DNA from: Physcia stellaris
Taxonomy: Eukaryota; Ascomycota; Lecanoromycetes; Caliciales; Physciaceae
Direction: 5' to 3'
Length of the DNA: 64,000 nt
Assembly (NCBI GenBank): GCA_018902385.1
Contig: JABSSW010000042.1
Location: 62,001 to 126,000, forward strand
The notes beneath the pieces were generated by a model. It was not told the origin of the DNA, did no database searches, and saw only the letters and a list, made by a program, of their open reading frames with translations. Both the position numbers and the translations under genes were made by a program. Positions 1 through 11,746 of this stretch are shown here, piece by piece. The stretch's first letter is position 1. Every line of letters starts with the position of its first letter.

Positions 1-2841
1 TACGTTTTCGATTTCGACTAGTTTTTTTACGTAAATTTTGTCAAATGTTTCGTTTTTTGCATATTTGAAAAAAGAAAAATTGTTGCGAAAATCATTTTTT
101 TATTAGTAAAATTTCTCATTCGTTAAATCGTGAAATTTTCAATAACGATAAATTGTTATTCGTGTTCTGAATTTCAACAACGTATTTCTGACACGATTTA
201 ACGCGTTGTTGAAATTTTCATCACGATATAAATTTCGCATACGTTTAACGAATCGATCGATTGATGCAAAAAAAATACGATAAATTTGTTGTTTTTCTGT
301 TGCGCGAAATCAATGTATTAATATAAAAATTTCGTTTTTTTATTTTCGTCAATGTATTGATGTCAAAATCACGTTTTTTTTGATGTTATACATATACAAA
401 ATCGTCAGAAAAAATTCAATCGTGTGTTGCATTCGAAACGTTTGTTCAACATTTTTTGATAAATGCGTTTGCTTGCGTAAAATTCAATAATTTCAATTTC
501 GTTCGTTTTAATCAGCAGTTTTTGCGAATTGAATTTTATCGAAATTTGATAAATTGACTGAATCAAAATTTTGAATTCAATGATATTAATCAAAAAATGA
601 CGATATTGTCGTCAAATCATACGAAATTTTTTCGATACATGAAAATCAAAAAGCAAAACGTTTTCGTTTTGATTCGAAAATTCAATAAATTCATTTTTTT
701 TATTATTTTCATTTGCAATTCACGCTAAATGAAATTCGAACGAGATTTTTTTTCAAACGTTAATATCGTCAATCGTTTCGATTTGATAATTAAAATGTTT
801 CAATTGAAATTCAAAAAATTTTTGCGCGATTTTATCGAACGTTATGTCATGAAAATGATAAACGCGCACATTTACGTTATCGAATTTCAAAAAAAGAAAT
901 TTGTCACACGTTTATATTTTATTCATTGCAAATTTTCGAAATGAATTCGATGAAAATAACATTGACAACGTCATTTATGCAATCATATTTTTCAAAAAAA
1001 TATTTGAATTTAACGCAATACGCAAAACTTTTTACGAATTAATTGTTGATTAAATGATTCACAAAAATTGCAAAAAAATCAAAAAAGTTTTTTGTCATGA
1101 TTTCGAAAATAAATGCATCAAATGATTTTTCAAGAAAAAATTGATAATGACGAATTTGTGTCATCATTCGAATTTTTCGCGATATCGTCGTTTTTCGTGC
1201 GAATTTGTCGAAGAAAAATTTTGAAACAACAAATGAATGATTTTTTACAATTTCTGATTGTTGCAAAAATATGAAATTTATATCAACGTTAAAATTTGCA
1301 TCAATGCGAAATTCGTGAAATATTTGTACAAATATATTTTCAAAAAAACGATCACGTCGATGTATTTTTCAATTTTATTACAATTCGTCGAATCAATGAA
1401 TTTTATGCGAATCGTCAAAACAACGATAAATTCGTTGACGAAATCAAAATATTTCATAACGCGCGTTGAATAAAATTTTGTGAAATCGTTTAACGAATAT
1501 TCGATTTTTTTTTCGACGAAATCAAATTCGCGATTATTCGATTTCAATTGCATTTGAAAAATCGAAATCGAATAATCATTAATTCAAACGATAAAAAAAT
1601 TTCAAATCAATTGATTGAAAACGAAAATTTTCGCACGATTCAATTAATCGAATATTTCGAATTCAATCGCAAAGTTCACGAAATCGAACGCAATAATGAA
1701 TTTTTTCTTTTTGTTATTCGCAAAAAAAATCGCGATATCGTTGTGAATTTACGAAATCATTTTTATCAAAATATTTTCGAATTTTTTGTATGAAACAAAA
1801 TCAAAAAAATTTGAACGATACGAAAAATGAACAAATTCATAAATCGAATATATTTCATGAATTTCAAATTAAACAATGTTTTTTATTTACGTTTGCTGCT
1901 CGTCAATCGAAAAAAATGTATTTTTTTTGACGATTTAAAAATCGTGAATGTGCAAATTGAAAAAACGTTTGATAAAAAAATCGTTTTTCAATTTTTGAAT
2001 TACAAACAAATTTGCGTTGAATTCGAATTAATTGACAACGATAACGAATGAAATGCAATCATGATCGAAATTATCGAATTCGATATTGCGACGATATTGA
2101 AAAAATTATTCGTAACGATTTTAATCGAATGTGATTTTGCGAAATTTTTGAAATTGTGAATAAAACACAAAAAAATGTAAAACAATTTTGATTTTTTTTC
2201 AGATTCTGAAATGTTCGAAATGAATTTGAATATACAGAAAATTTTGTATGATAATGTTGAATTTTTTAAATTTTTCATTGATCGAAACTGAAATAACACG
2301 TGCACATTTTCGAATGTTTTTTGATTTTTGTTTCGATTTTTATTTTTTGCGATCGCATTTTCGATTTTCGTGCATTTTCATTAATTTTATCGCAAATTTT
2401 TTTTCGATTGCAAAAACATAATAATTCGCGATTATTTTTTATTGCAAAAATTTATTTTGAAAAATTTCATTGAAATCGATTTGAATGCATTGCACGATCA
2501 AAAAAAACAATTGACGTTGTTTTTGTTGTCAAATTTGTTGAATAAAATCGTTGACGACGAAATTTCAAATTTTTTCATTATAATTTGTTCGAATTTTTTA
2601 TTGATTTCGATCAATACGTTCAAATCAAAAATCGTTTGATTCGCGAAAAAATGACATTGATTGATTTTTCAATTTTCGTCGTCGCGAATTGAAACAAATT
2701 TAATGCGAATCAATTGCATGCGATCAATATAATCGTTGAAACAATCAAAAAAAATGAAAATTCGTAAAATCAAAATCAATTTTTTTTTCTTGACGATTTT
2801 GAGAAAACGAAAAAAAATTTCGTTCAAAACATCGTCATGAT

Positions 2842-3024
2842 TGTGACGAACGTATTATGTGTTGATTTCTGATAAATGTTTGAATTTTTATTTTATCACA
2901 TCGAAATTTGCGATTCGAATTTCGTTACGATCAAATCATTTACATATGTTTTGTCAAATTTTCATAATTAATTTTGCAATTTAAAATTCTGTTGTTTATT
3001 TATATTATTGCATGACATTTTACA
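2842..3024 (+). repeat. 5' LTR of the C2H2-bearing element
   Basis: 183-bp direct repeat partner of 5751-5933, TG...CA ends, preceded by target duplication ATGAT. Confidence 0.8.
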
Positions 3025-3681
3025 TTATTTGAAATTTTTACAAATTCATTCGAAATATGTTTTCGTACATGTTTCAATCATAATTTGTAACAAACAGTTG
3101 AATCGAACATTGTATTTCGCAACAAAATTTCGTCGATCAAGTTTTAATTTCTAAATTATCAAATCAACGAATTTCGATTTTTTCTTTTTACACGTTTATT
3201 CAAATCAATACATCTATTTATCGTTCGTTTGTGATACGCGAAATTAAATAAACATTCACACTTTTTTTTTTCATTTCAGAAAGTTGATTTCGAAATCTCA
3301 TATCAGATTTCAGAATCGTCACGATAATTCAGCATTCGAATCATCTATTTGTTTCGAAAATTCTTTAAAATCATATTTATATATCTAGCAAATCAGCATT
3401 TGTTTTCTGTTTCGATGATAATTTCAATAACATTTCGAATCAGATTTTTTCAATCAATATTCAATATTTACATCATCATTTCTATTGAAGAACTTTTCGA
3501 AATTTTTATTTATTTCTTAACAAATCGATCGTTATTTTCTGTTTTCGCAATGAGCAAATACGATATTTCTGCAAAGCGATTGCGCATTTTCGATATCGAA
3601 ATTTGATCGTCAACATATTTTACATCACAAAAATTAGTCGACGTTGAATTTTATCAAAAACGTAATCTGATAAATTGTTCA

Positions 3682-4121
3682 AATTAGATTGATCGCGTCG
3701 AATCAAGAACTTGAATCGAATCAAGTTTTTGATTCGAAAAAATCGAATCAAGTTTGAAATTTTGAGTTTGAAATTTGTTTTGACATCAAGTCAAACTTTG
3801 TAATTGAACTTGAAATTTGAGCTTGAAAGCTTGACTTGATTTGATTTTTTTTTAAAAATGATCAAATTTGAAATAAATATTACGTTTTAAGAAAAATAAT
3901 GCAAAAAGATAATGCATTTATTAATAACTTTTTATTATTAGAACTTTTTTTATTATAATTAGTATATGATGTCATTTTCAAATCAAGTTCAAGCTTTAAC
4001 ATTGAGTTTGAAACTTGATCAAGTCAAACTCAAACTTTAAATGAAAAGTTTGAACTTGAATCAAATTCAAGTCAAATTCGAACATGTTGACTTGAAACTT
4101 GACTCGACGATCAATCTAATT
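3682..4121. mobile_element. 440-bp inverted-repeat DNA element (MITE-like)
   Basis: The segment starts AATTAGATTGATCG and ends CGATCAATCTAATT, a perfect 14-bp terminal inverted repeat; it extends imperfectly inward over TCGAATCAAG / CTTGACTCGA. The subterminal thirds are full of alternating TCAAGTT and AACTTGA words that can fold back on each other, and the middle is plain AT-rich DNA without an ORF. TCA lies next to both ends and may be the target duplication, but the exact edge is uncertain by a base or two. It sits inside the LTR element, so it is younger than that insertion. Unlike its surroundings it keeps CpT and ApG in TCAAGTT/AGCTTGA words, so it may have arrived after most of the mutation or be too short to be a target. 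Confidence 0.65.
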
Positions 4122-5750
4122 CAGATTGTCGCGTTAATTTTCATAAAATGATTTTGATGAATTACAAATCATATCACAATTTCGACTGTTTATTAACTGA
4201 AAAAATCAAACTTGAAATCGAATTAACAAGATTACAATCTCATATACAAACGAAAACAAAAATTTTGACGATCGAATTGATCAAACAAAAAAAAATTCAA
4301 TTGATTGAACAGAAAATTCAAAAACAAACACAACGTGATGTCGAATTGACTAAATGTCAAATTAAATGAAAAACGAAAAAACGAATTGAATTGATCGAAC
4401 AAATTCAACAAGAAATTCAATTATCTAAATCAACATTTAAAAATATCGATATTTTCGATTTTACATTAATATGCGATATTTTGAAATTCGATCTATACAG
4501 CAAAATGATGAATTTTTTGCAAAATTTTCAGCAAATTCAACATCAATATCTGAAATCAAATGTGTTCGATTTATTGTTTAAATGCGTTCGCGATTTTGCA
4601 TTCGCATGATTCAAAAATCAAATTTTCATCATTATACAAAAATTCGATCGCGATTTAACATGTGCGTTTTTTATTATTTCGCTCGAATTTATCGCGAAAA
4701 CATTTGATTCGCATATTTCACATTTTTCGTCTCAATATGATTTGTGCGTTGAATGTTTCGTTCAATTTTCGTCAATGATTCGATTTTTAAAACATACCAA
4801 ACAAATCGATTGTTCGAAAATGATTTGCAAACATTGCGAACAAGATTTCAATTTTAAAAACAAATTTCACGATTACATACGCGAACATCATGTTCAGAAA
4901 TTTGTCGTTTCGATCGTCACATCAAAGAATTCGAATTTTCGACTTTTTACATCAGAATTTACGTACAAAATCGAAAAGAAATTAACAGTTATTTGTTCGT
5001 TTGTTTCGTCTGCTTCGTCGATTTTTTCTTGAACATTTACATCGATATTTGAATCAATATCATCAAAATGTTCGGATTTTTCTATTGCGACATTCAATAT
5101 CACATCAAAATCGATGAAGAAATTATCAATCAATTCATTTATATTTTCGATTTCATTTTCTCGAACATTTGTATCGAAATTTTATTTCATTATCGATGAT
5201 TTGATTCGCATGTTTCGTGAAAAGATTAAATCATTTGATTTACGTCAACATCAAAAGAATTTTGCTTTTTCGCAAAACGACGACATTTGTTTATTTCGTC
5301 AATCACATCAATCACGAATAATCGTTTGTTTTCTGTTTGCAATCAATTAGAAAACATCGATTAATCAAAATTTGAAAAATTCGAATTCGAAAAATTTTCA
5401 ACAACATACGTTTGCGAAAACGATTCGTTTTGTTTTGTCTGAAAAATCGATCATTTTATTATACAAAAAGTCAAACATTTTTTACAATTCGTTACAATCA
5501 AGATTTTCATTTTTGCAATCAAAATTTTCATTCGTATGATTTGCGTTTTCGTTTACGTTTTCGTCGTTTTTTCGATTTTCGATTTCAGATCACGTTTGTT
5601 GCATTTGCTTCGATCATTTCAATTTTCGTAATGATTTGTTCAATTATTCACGTTTTAATCAATCATATTTTTCGAATTGTCGATCGATGAAAGAAATGAA
5701 AAAAATAATTAATCGTTTCGAAACGAAATTGAAAAAAAAACGAAAAATAA

Positions 5751-5933
5751 TGTGACGAACGTATTATGTGTTGATTTTTGATAAATGTTTGAATTTTTAT
5801 TTTATCACATCGAAATTCGCGATTCGAATTTCGTTATAATCAAATCATTTACATATGTTTTGTCAAATTTTCATAATTAGTTTTGCAATTTAAAATTTTG
5901 TTGTTTATTCATATTATTGCATGACATTTTACA
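5751..5933 (+). repeat. 3' LTR of the C2H2-bearing element
   Basis: 183-bp direct repeat partner of 2842-3024, followed by target duplication ATGAT. Confidence 0.8.
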
Positions 5934-7259
5934 ATGATCGAATTACGATCGAAAAACGTTATTGTTTTTGCGATAACTTTTTCAAACATTGCAATTACGT
6001 TTTTTGAAAACGATATTATTGTTCATTTCAAATTCAAGATTTTTTTGAATTCGAAAAATGAAAACATTTGTTTAATCAAGAAAAATATCGATCGTGTCGA
6101 ATTTATTAAAACAATCAAATTAATTTTTTGAAACGAAATTTTTATGTAACGAAAATGAAATTTCATAATCGTCAATGATATTTTTTCTGATTTTTGCGAT
6201 GTTGACAAAATTGTTTTTTTTTAAAAAAAAAATGATATGTTTTTGCGAAAATTTCAAACAATGTTTTTTTGTTGTTTCCAAAAATTTCGAAATATTATCG
6301 TCGATATGTGTTTGCAAAAATTGTTTTTCTGAAATAACGTCAAAAGTTTTTTTTTTATTATCAATATGCGTTTTCAAAATTTTTCGTTTATCGAAAAAAA
6401 TCGTCGAAAAATCGTTGTTTTCGTTAAAAACGTTTTGAATATTGACGATGCGATGAATATCGACGAAAATATCAATTTCGTATCGTGACATTATGAATAT
6501 TTGTTTAAAACGAATTTTTTGCAAAATTTTTTTAATATCATTTATTTTGATTTGAGTTTTCGTTTTTTTAACAATCAATATTTTAACGAACGAGTTATTT
6601 TCGTCGTGATCAATATCGATGTTCAAAAAATTAACGAAATTTGCGTCGATAAATTTCGTGAAAACGTGCATTTCAAACACAATTTCAATATTTTTGTTGA
6701 TTTTGAACTGAAAAATAAATTCGATAACGAATGTTTTCATCATTACAACGAAATTTCGTTTTTTTTTCATATTTTGCGTTTGAAAATCGATATGTTTGTC
6801 ATGATATTGCGAAATTTGAAATTTTTCGTTAAATGCAATGAAATCAAAATTCGAATTATTCGTATAAATGAACGAATTATCGAAATCGAAATCATTGACG
6901 ATAAACGAAAAAATATCAAAATTGTCATATTTCGTATATCGTTGCAATTCAAAAATGACGAAAACAATAAAAATCGTTAAACGAATGTGTTTTGTCAATT
7001 TATTAAACGTCAATATTTTATTCGATCGATTTTCGCAATAATCGTCAACAAATTTCAAAATTAATCGTTGCGATATGTGAACATCGATATCAAAATACGA
7101 TATTGTTTTATTCATGATCAATTTTACGTAATCGTGTTTAAAATCACGAATAAACACAATTTTCACATCGTTATATTTGAATTGAATGTGTTGTCAAACG
7201 ATTTTTCGCGAAAAATCATTAATCATCAATGAAAGAAAATTTTATTAAAAAGAATTAAA

Positions 7260-9178
7260 TTCGATTAAAATTTATGTTATGTTTCGAAATTGTTGTCAAT
7301 CGATTGCGTTTTACGAAATCTGATTATTCATTTAATTATTTCGCAACATTTTTCACATTCAATTTTTCGTTTTTTTATCGTTTTTATTTCGCATTTTGTT
7401 TTTTTTGCATTTATTTTTTCATTCAATCGATTTTTCGCATTTTTCAGATTTTTCGCAACACGTTCAGATTGTTTCGTCGTTGTTTTATCGCATTCAATGT
7501 TTGTTTTTCATTTCATTTCGCGAAAATTCGTATCAATTAATCAATTTTACGATACGAACTGAATACGAATCTAATTCGTTTGAGATTTTTTTGAATTGTT
7601 TCGTCGAATTTTTATAACAAAATTCAAAAAATTTTATTTTGACAAGTTTCGAAACTTATGTTCAAAAAACAATGTTACGAAATTATTTTAGTTTTTGAAC
7701 GTATTACGTTTAATTAAATCAAATATACGAGACATGCGTCATCGAAATCAGAAAACAAACATTGAAAATGATTGAAAAACGACGAAACAATTTGATGTTG
7801 TTGCGAAATTGCGAAAATTCGATTATCTGATTCAAATGTTGTTGTGTGATTTATTTTTTCATATGAAAAATACATGTATGTAATCGTTAATTTCGACATG
7901 TCATAAATAATTTGTAATTGACGTGTGATGATTGTCGTCGTCGTCGATAAAATCGAATTTGTTTGAAATTTTGTCATTTTCGCAAAAAAAAATTTCATGC
8001 GAAATTGATTTTCGCGACATTATTGTTTAATTGAATCAAAATCAAAATTCAATTTTGCGTTTTTTCGTTTTTTTTGAAAAATGCATTTTGAATCAAATGT
8101 TACGATTATGCGCATTTTTCGAATTCGATTGTAATCAAAATTTACAATTGTTTCATTTCGTACGTTGTAAAATTTTCAAAAAATAATGACGTGTTGTTCG
8201 AAAAAATGATTGAATACGAAATATTAATTGTTCGATTGTTGAAATTTCGAATTTCAATAAAAAAAAATTTCGACATTCGATTTCAAAAATTTCGAAAAAC
8301 ATTTGTTTTATGCATCACATATTTTTATACGCAAACGATTTACGATCGCGAAATTCGCGCACGTGCATAATCATAATCGTACAATCAAACGATTTTAAAA
8401 AATAATAATTGCGAACGTTGTAAAATTAATAATATTGATCGTCGAAATCGTTTTCGTGAAAATTTTCGAATGTTGTTAAAATTTAAAATTACACAATTTT
8501 TTTTAAAAAAAAATCACGAGCAAATTTGTTTCTGATTATGTATTTATGTTTTGAAATGATTTCGTGTTTCATTTTTTCAAACGACAAAATATCGTTGTCA
8601 TTTTAACGATCGAAATCGAATATATTGATCAATGCAATGCGAACAAAAAAATTTATTTTTTGATCGTCGTATTCGATGCATTGAAATATTTTATCGAAAA
8701 TTTCATCGATTTACGAACAAACAATCAAATCGTTATCGCATTGATTTACAATTTCGTCAATTATCAAAAAATCAAACATATCGCAATCAAATATCACAAA
8801 ATCAAAAAATTGATAATCGAAAAAATTATTAAATTGATTTATATCAATATCAAAAACATGATAATCGACGATTTCATCAAATTTTTTACATTTACATTAT
8901 TTCGACGTTTTGTGAACATGCTTGAACTCGTTAACGAAAAAATTAATTGAATTAAAACGATTTCAAAACAATGATTTTATCAAATGTTGTTGCGAATAAA
9001 TATTTGATAATTTTGTTTTATTGAATGAAAATGTTGAAATGTGCAATATTCAAAAATTTTCAAAATTTTAATCACGTGTTATTCAAAATTCAAATGATCA
9101 AATCATTCAAAATTCAATCATTTGATTCAAAATTCAATCATCAATAACGCATATCGCATATATCGCATATGTCGCATG
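7260..9178 (+). mobile_element. Ty1/copia retrotransposon relic
   Basis: At 8564-8950 the plus-strand frame resembles the copia RNase H end of pol: KRQNIVVILTIEIEYI (usual KRQxxVALSSTEAEY), ALIYNFVNYQKIKHIAIKYH (usual NPVxHxRTKHIDIRYH) and KNMIIDDFIKFF (usual DMIADxLTKPL). The rest of 7260-8560 is equally AT-rich but I recognise no other domain, so the element is probably partial as well as broken. LTR ends were not identified. The island stops near 9178 after a run of GCATAT-type short repeats. Confidence 0.6.
9141..9178. repeat. Short TCGCATAT-type tandem repeat at island edge
   Basis: Four imperfect copies of an 8-base word around CGCATAT/CGCATGT lie exactly where the AT-rich island gives way to ordinary GC DNA. 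Confidence 0.5.
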
Positions 9179-9643
9179 TATTAGTACTCAATGCTTCCAC
9201 GTAGATATCTGTTAGTTAGTCAATCAATTCAATGCCTGAATCGGTGTGCTCTAGCCCTTCTAACACGATTTATGAAATGAAGTCTCAACAGCGAGGAACG
9301 ACTCCATCGTGGTCTCTCATTATTGGTGCGCTTAGCATTTCCGTCTTCCTACCCTCCAATGAACACACCTAGGACTCGAGCGACTGCTTTTGCGAATTGA
9401 AAAAGCTCTGTGGTAGGTCAACATGGCGGCGTGAATAGATCATTCTTTGGCGACCACAGCGGGTCTCGGAGAAAGCAGCCACCTCCATTAATATTGACGC
9501 GTCGACGCACGACGCAAGATCGTCTCGGTTCTAGGCAGCAGACTAGGCTTCCGGATGAGGAAGCCTAACGGACTGATGCTGACTTGATCCCGTGGCTCTT
9601 TTTCATACTCTACTACATATCACCCTCTCGGTGACCTGTTAAA
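9179..9643. other. Upstream region of the metallopeptidase gene, no gene seen
   Basis: Ordinary GC composition starts abruptly here. No ORF of note; it probably holds the promoter and 5' leader of the archaemetzincin gene. Confidence 0.5.
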
Positions 9644-11128
9644 ATGCCCCGAGGTGCCTTAAGGGACGGCTGCGTGCACCCTTCGCTCCAGCTTGAGCCA
9701 TCTTCTCACTCGGCTGAAGCTGGATATCGTAATTATACACCTCAGCAGCTTGCAAATGCCTCCGGGAACGGCAAGAAAGGTGCAGAACCTACAACTTCCT
9801 TCCCGCGCCCATTGATACTACCGGGAGATGACCTGTCTGAAGATCCACGGTGTCCGCCACAGAGTCTCCGGTCGTGGGTACGAGAACCAGAACGTAACGA
9901 GGTAACCTCAAGGCGAAACGTTGTCTATGTAGCTTCTCCGCCTGCTATAGATTGCGACGTTAAGATGATGGAGGGGTGGACTGATCCACAGAATCCAGGT
10001 AGTGGAAGAGTATCGGAAGCGCAGGAAGGCTTGACTGCCCAATCACTCAAAGTAGATGATGTGGAAGCCTATCTCAGGGCGTTCTTTACAGGTATGAAGG
10101 TATCGACATTATCGCCTGGCTTCAGCTTTTCCAGCTGGAATGACTCGGGGAAATCCAAGGCAAGATCCCGGGCAGTGCCAGATCTCATTGGCTTGCAGAG
10201 ACTTGACGAGGTTGTTGGTATTCGAGCACGCCCAGTAGGTTTTGTGGGAGCATTCTCATTCGTTATCGTTTTTTTCCGGGAGCTGTAAGAAATTCGCTCG
10301 AGCAATTTCCTCTAGAGACATCAGCTGCACATGAACTCCTACCCTGACGCGGCGTGCTGACTCCAATAGTGCCCTGACAATACATTCAAAGCTCAGCTCA
10401 ATCTAAACGACATTCTCGATGCAGCCATCTCAGCTCTGCCAGACAATGCTTATGCGCTTCTGCTAATCGTCCATCACGATCTCTTCGAGGATGAGGATGA
10501 TGACTTTTGCTGTGGCCGCGCATATGGCGGCAGCCGCGTTGCGGTTGTGTCTTCATCTAGGTATAACCCTTGTCTCGATGAAGTTCAAGCGGTTGAGCGA
10601 GAACACGCTTGGCCAGCTTCCCATTGCGCAGCGTACGTAAACACCACGTGTGAAACGGCCAGTGAAGGCCCTCGACCTAGCAAGAAATCCAAGAAGAGTG
10701 ACGCTGCCGCTGCTCCAAAAGAGAAAGAGGCATCAACTCCGATTTCATCAGAAAAGAACGGAAGTTCCCCAATGCAGGCAGCAGTTTCCGCGCATCATAG
10801 CCTGCGCCCAAACTATTCTCCTCATGAGGATTATCACAACCTATGGCTTGGTCGACTTTGCCGGACCGCAAGTCACGAATTGGGTCACTGCTTCGGCATG
10901 GCTCACTGCGTGTACTATGCGTGTGTGATGCAGAGTACAGCTTCGCTAGCGGAAGACGCCAGACAGCCGCCATATCTGTGTCCTGTTGATTTGGCTAAAT
11001 TACTGAGGGCTACGGGGCCAGCGAAGCGGAGCATTATGCTGCTCTTGGGGAGTTTTGCAGGACACGAGAGGATACGAATTTGTTCGCTGCTCTTGGAGTT
11101 TGGATTAGGGCTCGGCTTGGGCAGTTAG
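9644..11128 (+). CDS. Archaemetzincin-like zinc metallopeptidase (family M54)
   Basis: Two exons, 9644-10234 and 10370-11128, give 449 residues. The intron (10235-10369) has donor GTAGGT, branch-like GCTGAC and acceptor AATAG, and both junctions are phase 0. The N-terminal part has PPQSLRSW and RNVVYVASPP, typical of fungal archaemetzincins. The second exon has the catalytic motif HELGHCFGMAHC at about residues 366-377: three zinc-binding histidines and the general-base glutamate, followed by the Cys-rich block CVYYACVMQ ... LCPVDLAKL that in the family binds a second zinc. A basic, Ala/Lys-rich linker (about residues 297-330) separates core and motif. The family comprises predicted cytosolic aminopeptidase-type enzymes whose substrates in fungi are not known. 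The glycine-leucine-rich C-terminal tail looks lineage-specific. The start is the first ATG before the conserved region. Confidence 0.85.
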
Positions 11129-11572
11129 AAGCTCGGGGGAATTGACAGATGTAGATGTTTCAGGCCCCTGAATGTACTTTCAGACACGATGGCATTAGGT
11201 GCTACCGTTTTGATGGTCTCGGTCACCTGTCTTTGCAAAGCTACCGCTATTCATTGTCTAGCAGTCATCGACCGAAACAATTCTGAGTCACCAAAGCCGT
11301 GACTTTCTTTGTCATTTCCGAAACAACGATGCTAGTCACATCAGAGAACAATGCCTTTGTCTCTCTCCTCTTATCTACTGCCCAACCCCTCCTTCCCTCC
11401 CTCCTCATATCTCCCCAAACCAACCACTCCCCATCCCCAAACCCAGACTTGACTCTCCACCAAAACAACCCACCACCCCCAAATACCAACAAACAACCTC
11501 CGAAACCTTAAAATCCAACTCACCCAGCATCCCTCCCACCAAAACCCCCCCAACGACACAGCCCAACCAACA
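11129..11572. other. Intergenic, pyrimidine-rich before the miniprotein gene
   Basis: The last 200 bases are rich in CCC/CCA and TC runs on the plus strand, as in fungal promoters or 5' leaders. A 70-codon open frame at 11299-11511 is a by-product of that composition (long Pro/Ser/Asn runs) and is not called. Confidence 0.4.
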
Positions 11573-11746
11573 ATGAACCTCCCCTCAAACTACTGCACAA
11601 ACACCTACTTCTGGTTCATCTTCGGCATCGCCTGCGGCATGAGTTTCCTGCTCTCGTGCCTGCTCACCTCCGCGGTGGTTCAGATCCCGGCTGTGAAGCG
11701 GAAGTTTAATGGGCCGAAGGGTGGGGAGGAATTTGAGATGCGGTGA
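11573..11746 (+). CDS. Small single-pass membrane protein (57 aa), unknown function
   Basis: An ATG in good context (CAACAATGAA) opens a 57-codon frame ending TGA at 11744-11746. The product has a polar N-terminus (MNLPSNYCTNTYF), one hydrophobic stretch of about 24 residues rich in F, I, L, C and G (residues 12-37), then a basic tail with VKRKFNGPKGGEEF. This fits a single transmembrane helix with the positive tail in the cytosol. It lies after the metallopeptidase gene on the same strand, behind a pyrimidine-rich leader. I recognise no family; a chance ORF remains possible, but the start context and hydrophobic-then-basic layout favour a real gene. Confidence 0.45.
   Translation: MNLPSNYCTNTYFWFIFGIACGMSFLLSCLLTSAVVQIPAVKRKFNGPKGGEEFEMR

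Larger units (their letters stand above)
2842..5933 (+). mobile_element. Non-autonomous LTR retroelement (3,092 bp) with C2H2-like gene relic
   Basis: Two 183-bp direct repeats, 2842-3024 and 5751-5933, begin TGTGACGAACG and end CATTTTACA. They are flanked by the same 5 bp, ATGAT, at 2837-2841 and 5934-5938, and the Helitron resumes directly after the right copy. The interior (about 2.7 kb) shows no reverse transcriptase or integrase. It holds a relic, about 4742-5690, with a C2H2-like finger (CKHC followed by HDYIREHH) and a tail that I recall from predicted proteins of other leotiomycete genomes (memory, not a search). The copy is broken many times and old: both LTRs are heavily mutated and differ mainly by transitions. 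A 440-bp DNA element is nested at 3682-4121. Confidence 0.8.
1..7250 (+). mobile_element. Helitron (rolling-circle transposon), decayed, interrupted by an LTR element
   Basis: A Rep-helicase gene of a Helitron can be followed along the plus strand although the DNA is very AT-rich. At about 640-950 the translated frames resemble the Helitron-like N-terminal domain, including HIYVIEFQK (usual IEFQKRGLPH). At 1258-1400 YINVKICINAKFVKYLYKY matches the family block INVEICxSxKxVKYLYKY. At 1827-2050 RIYFMNF and FYLRLLL match the RxYFV and FYLRxLL blocks. After the nested element, 5934-6130 resembles the Pif1-like helicase block ending before WDEAPM. At 6501-6980 ILRNL and RIIEIEIIDD match the family LLRNLxP and VIEAEI blocks, and about 7010-7190 carries the terminal NKSQGQ/HGQLYVALSR-like block. 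Stops and frame changes are spread throughout, so the copy is dead. The 5' end lies outside the window; the 3' terminus (CTRR plus hairpin) was not located, so 7250 is approximate. Confidence 0.75.

Noticed and set aside
6120-7166. 348-codon minus-strand open frame in the left island
   Set aside because: It is the reverse complement of the Helitron helicase region, whose plus-strand text matches known blocks. Loss of CpT/CpC leaves few stops on the other strand.
1-9180. AT-rich island as mitochondrial DNA or a centromere core
   Set aside because: Relics of Helitron, LTR element and copia with precise junctions explain it; no mitochondrial gene or rRNA text was seen.
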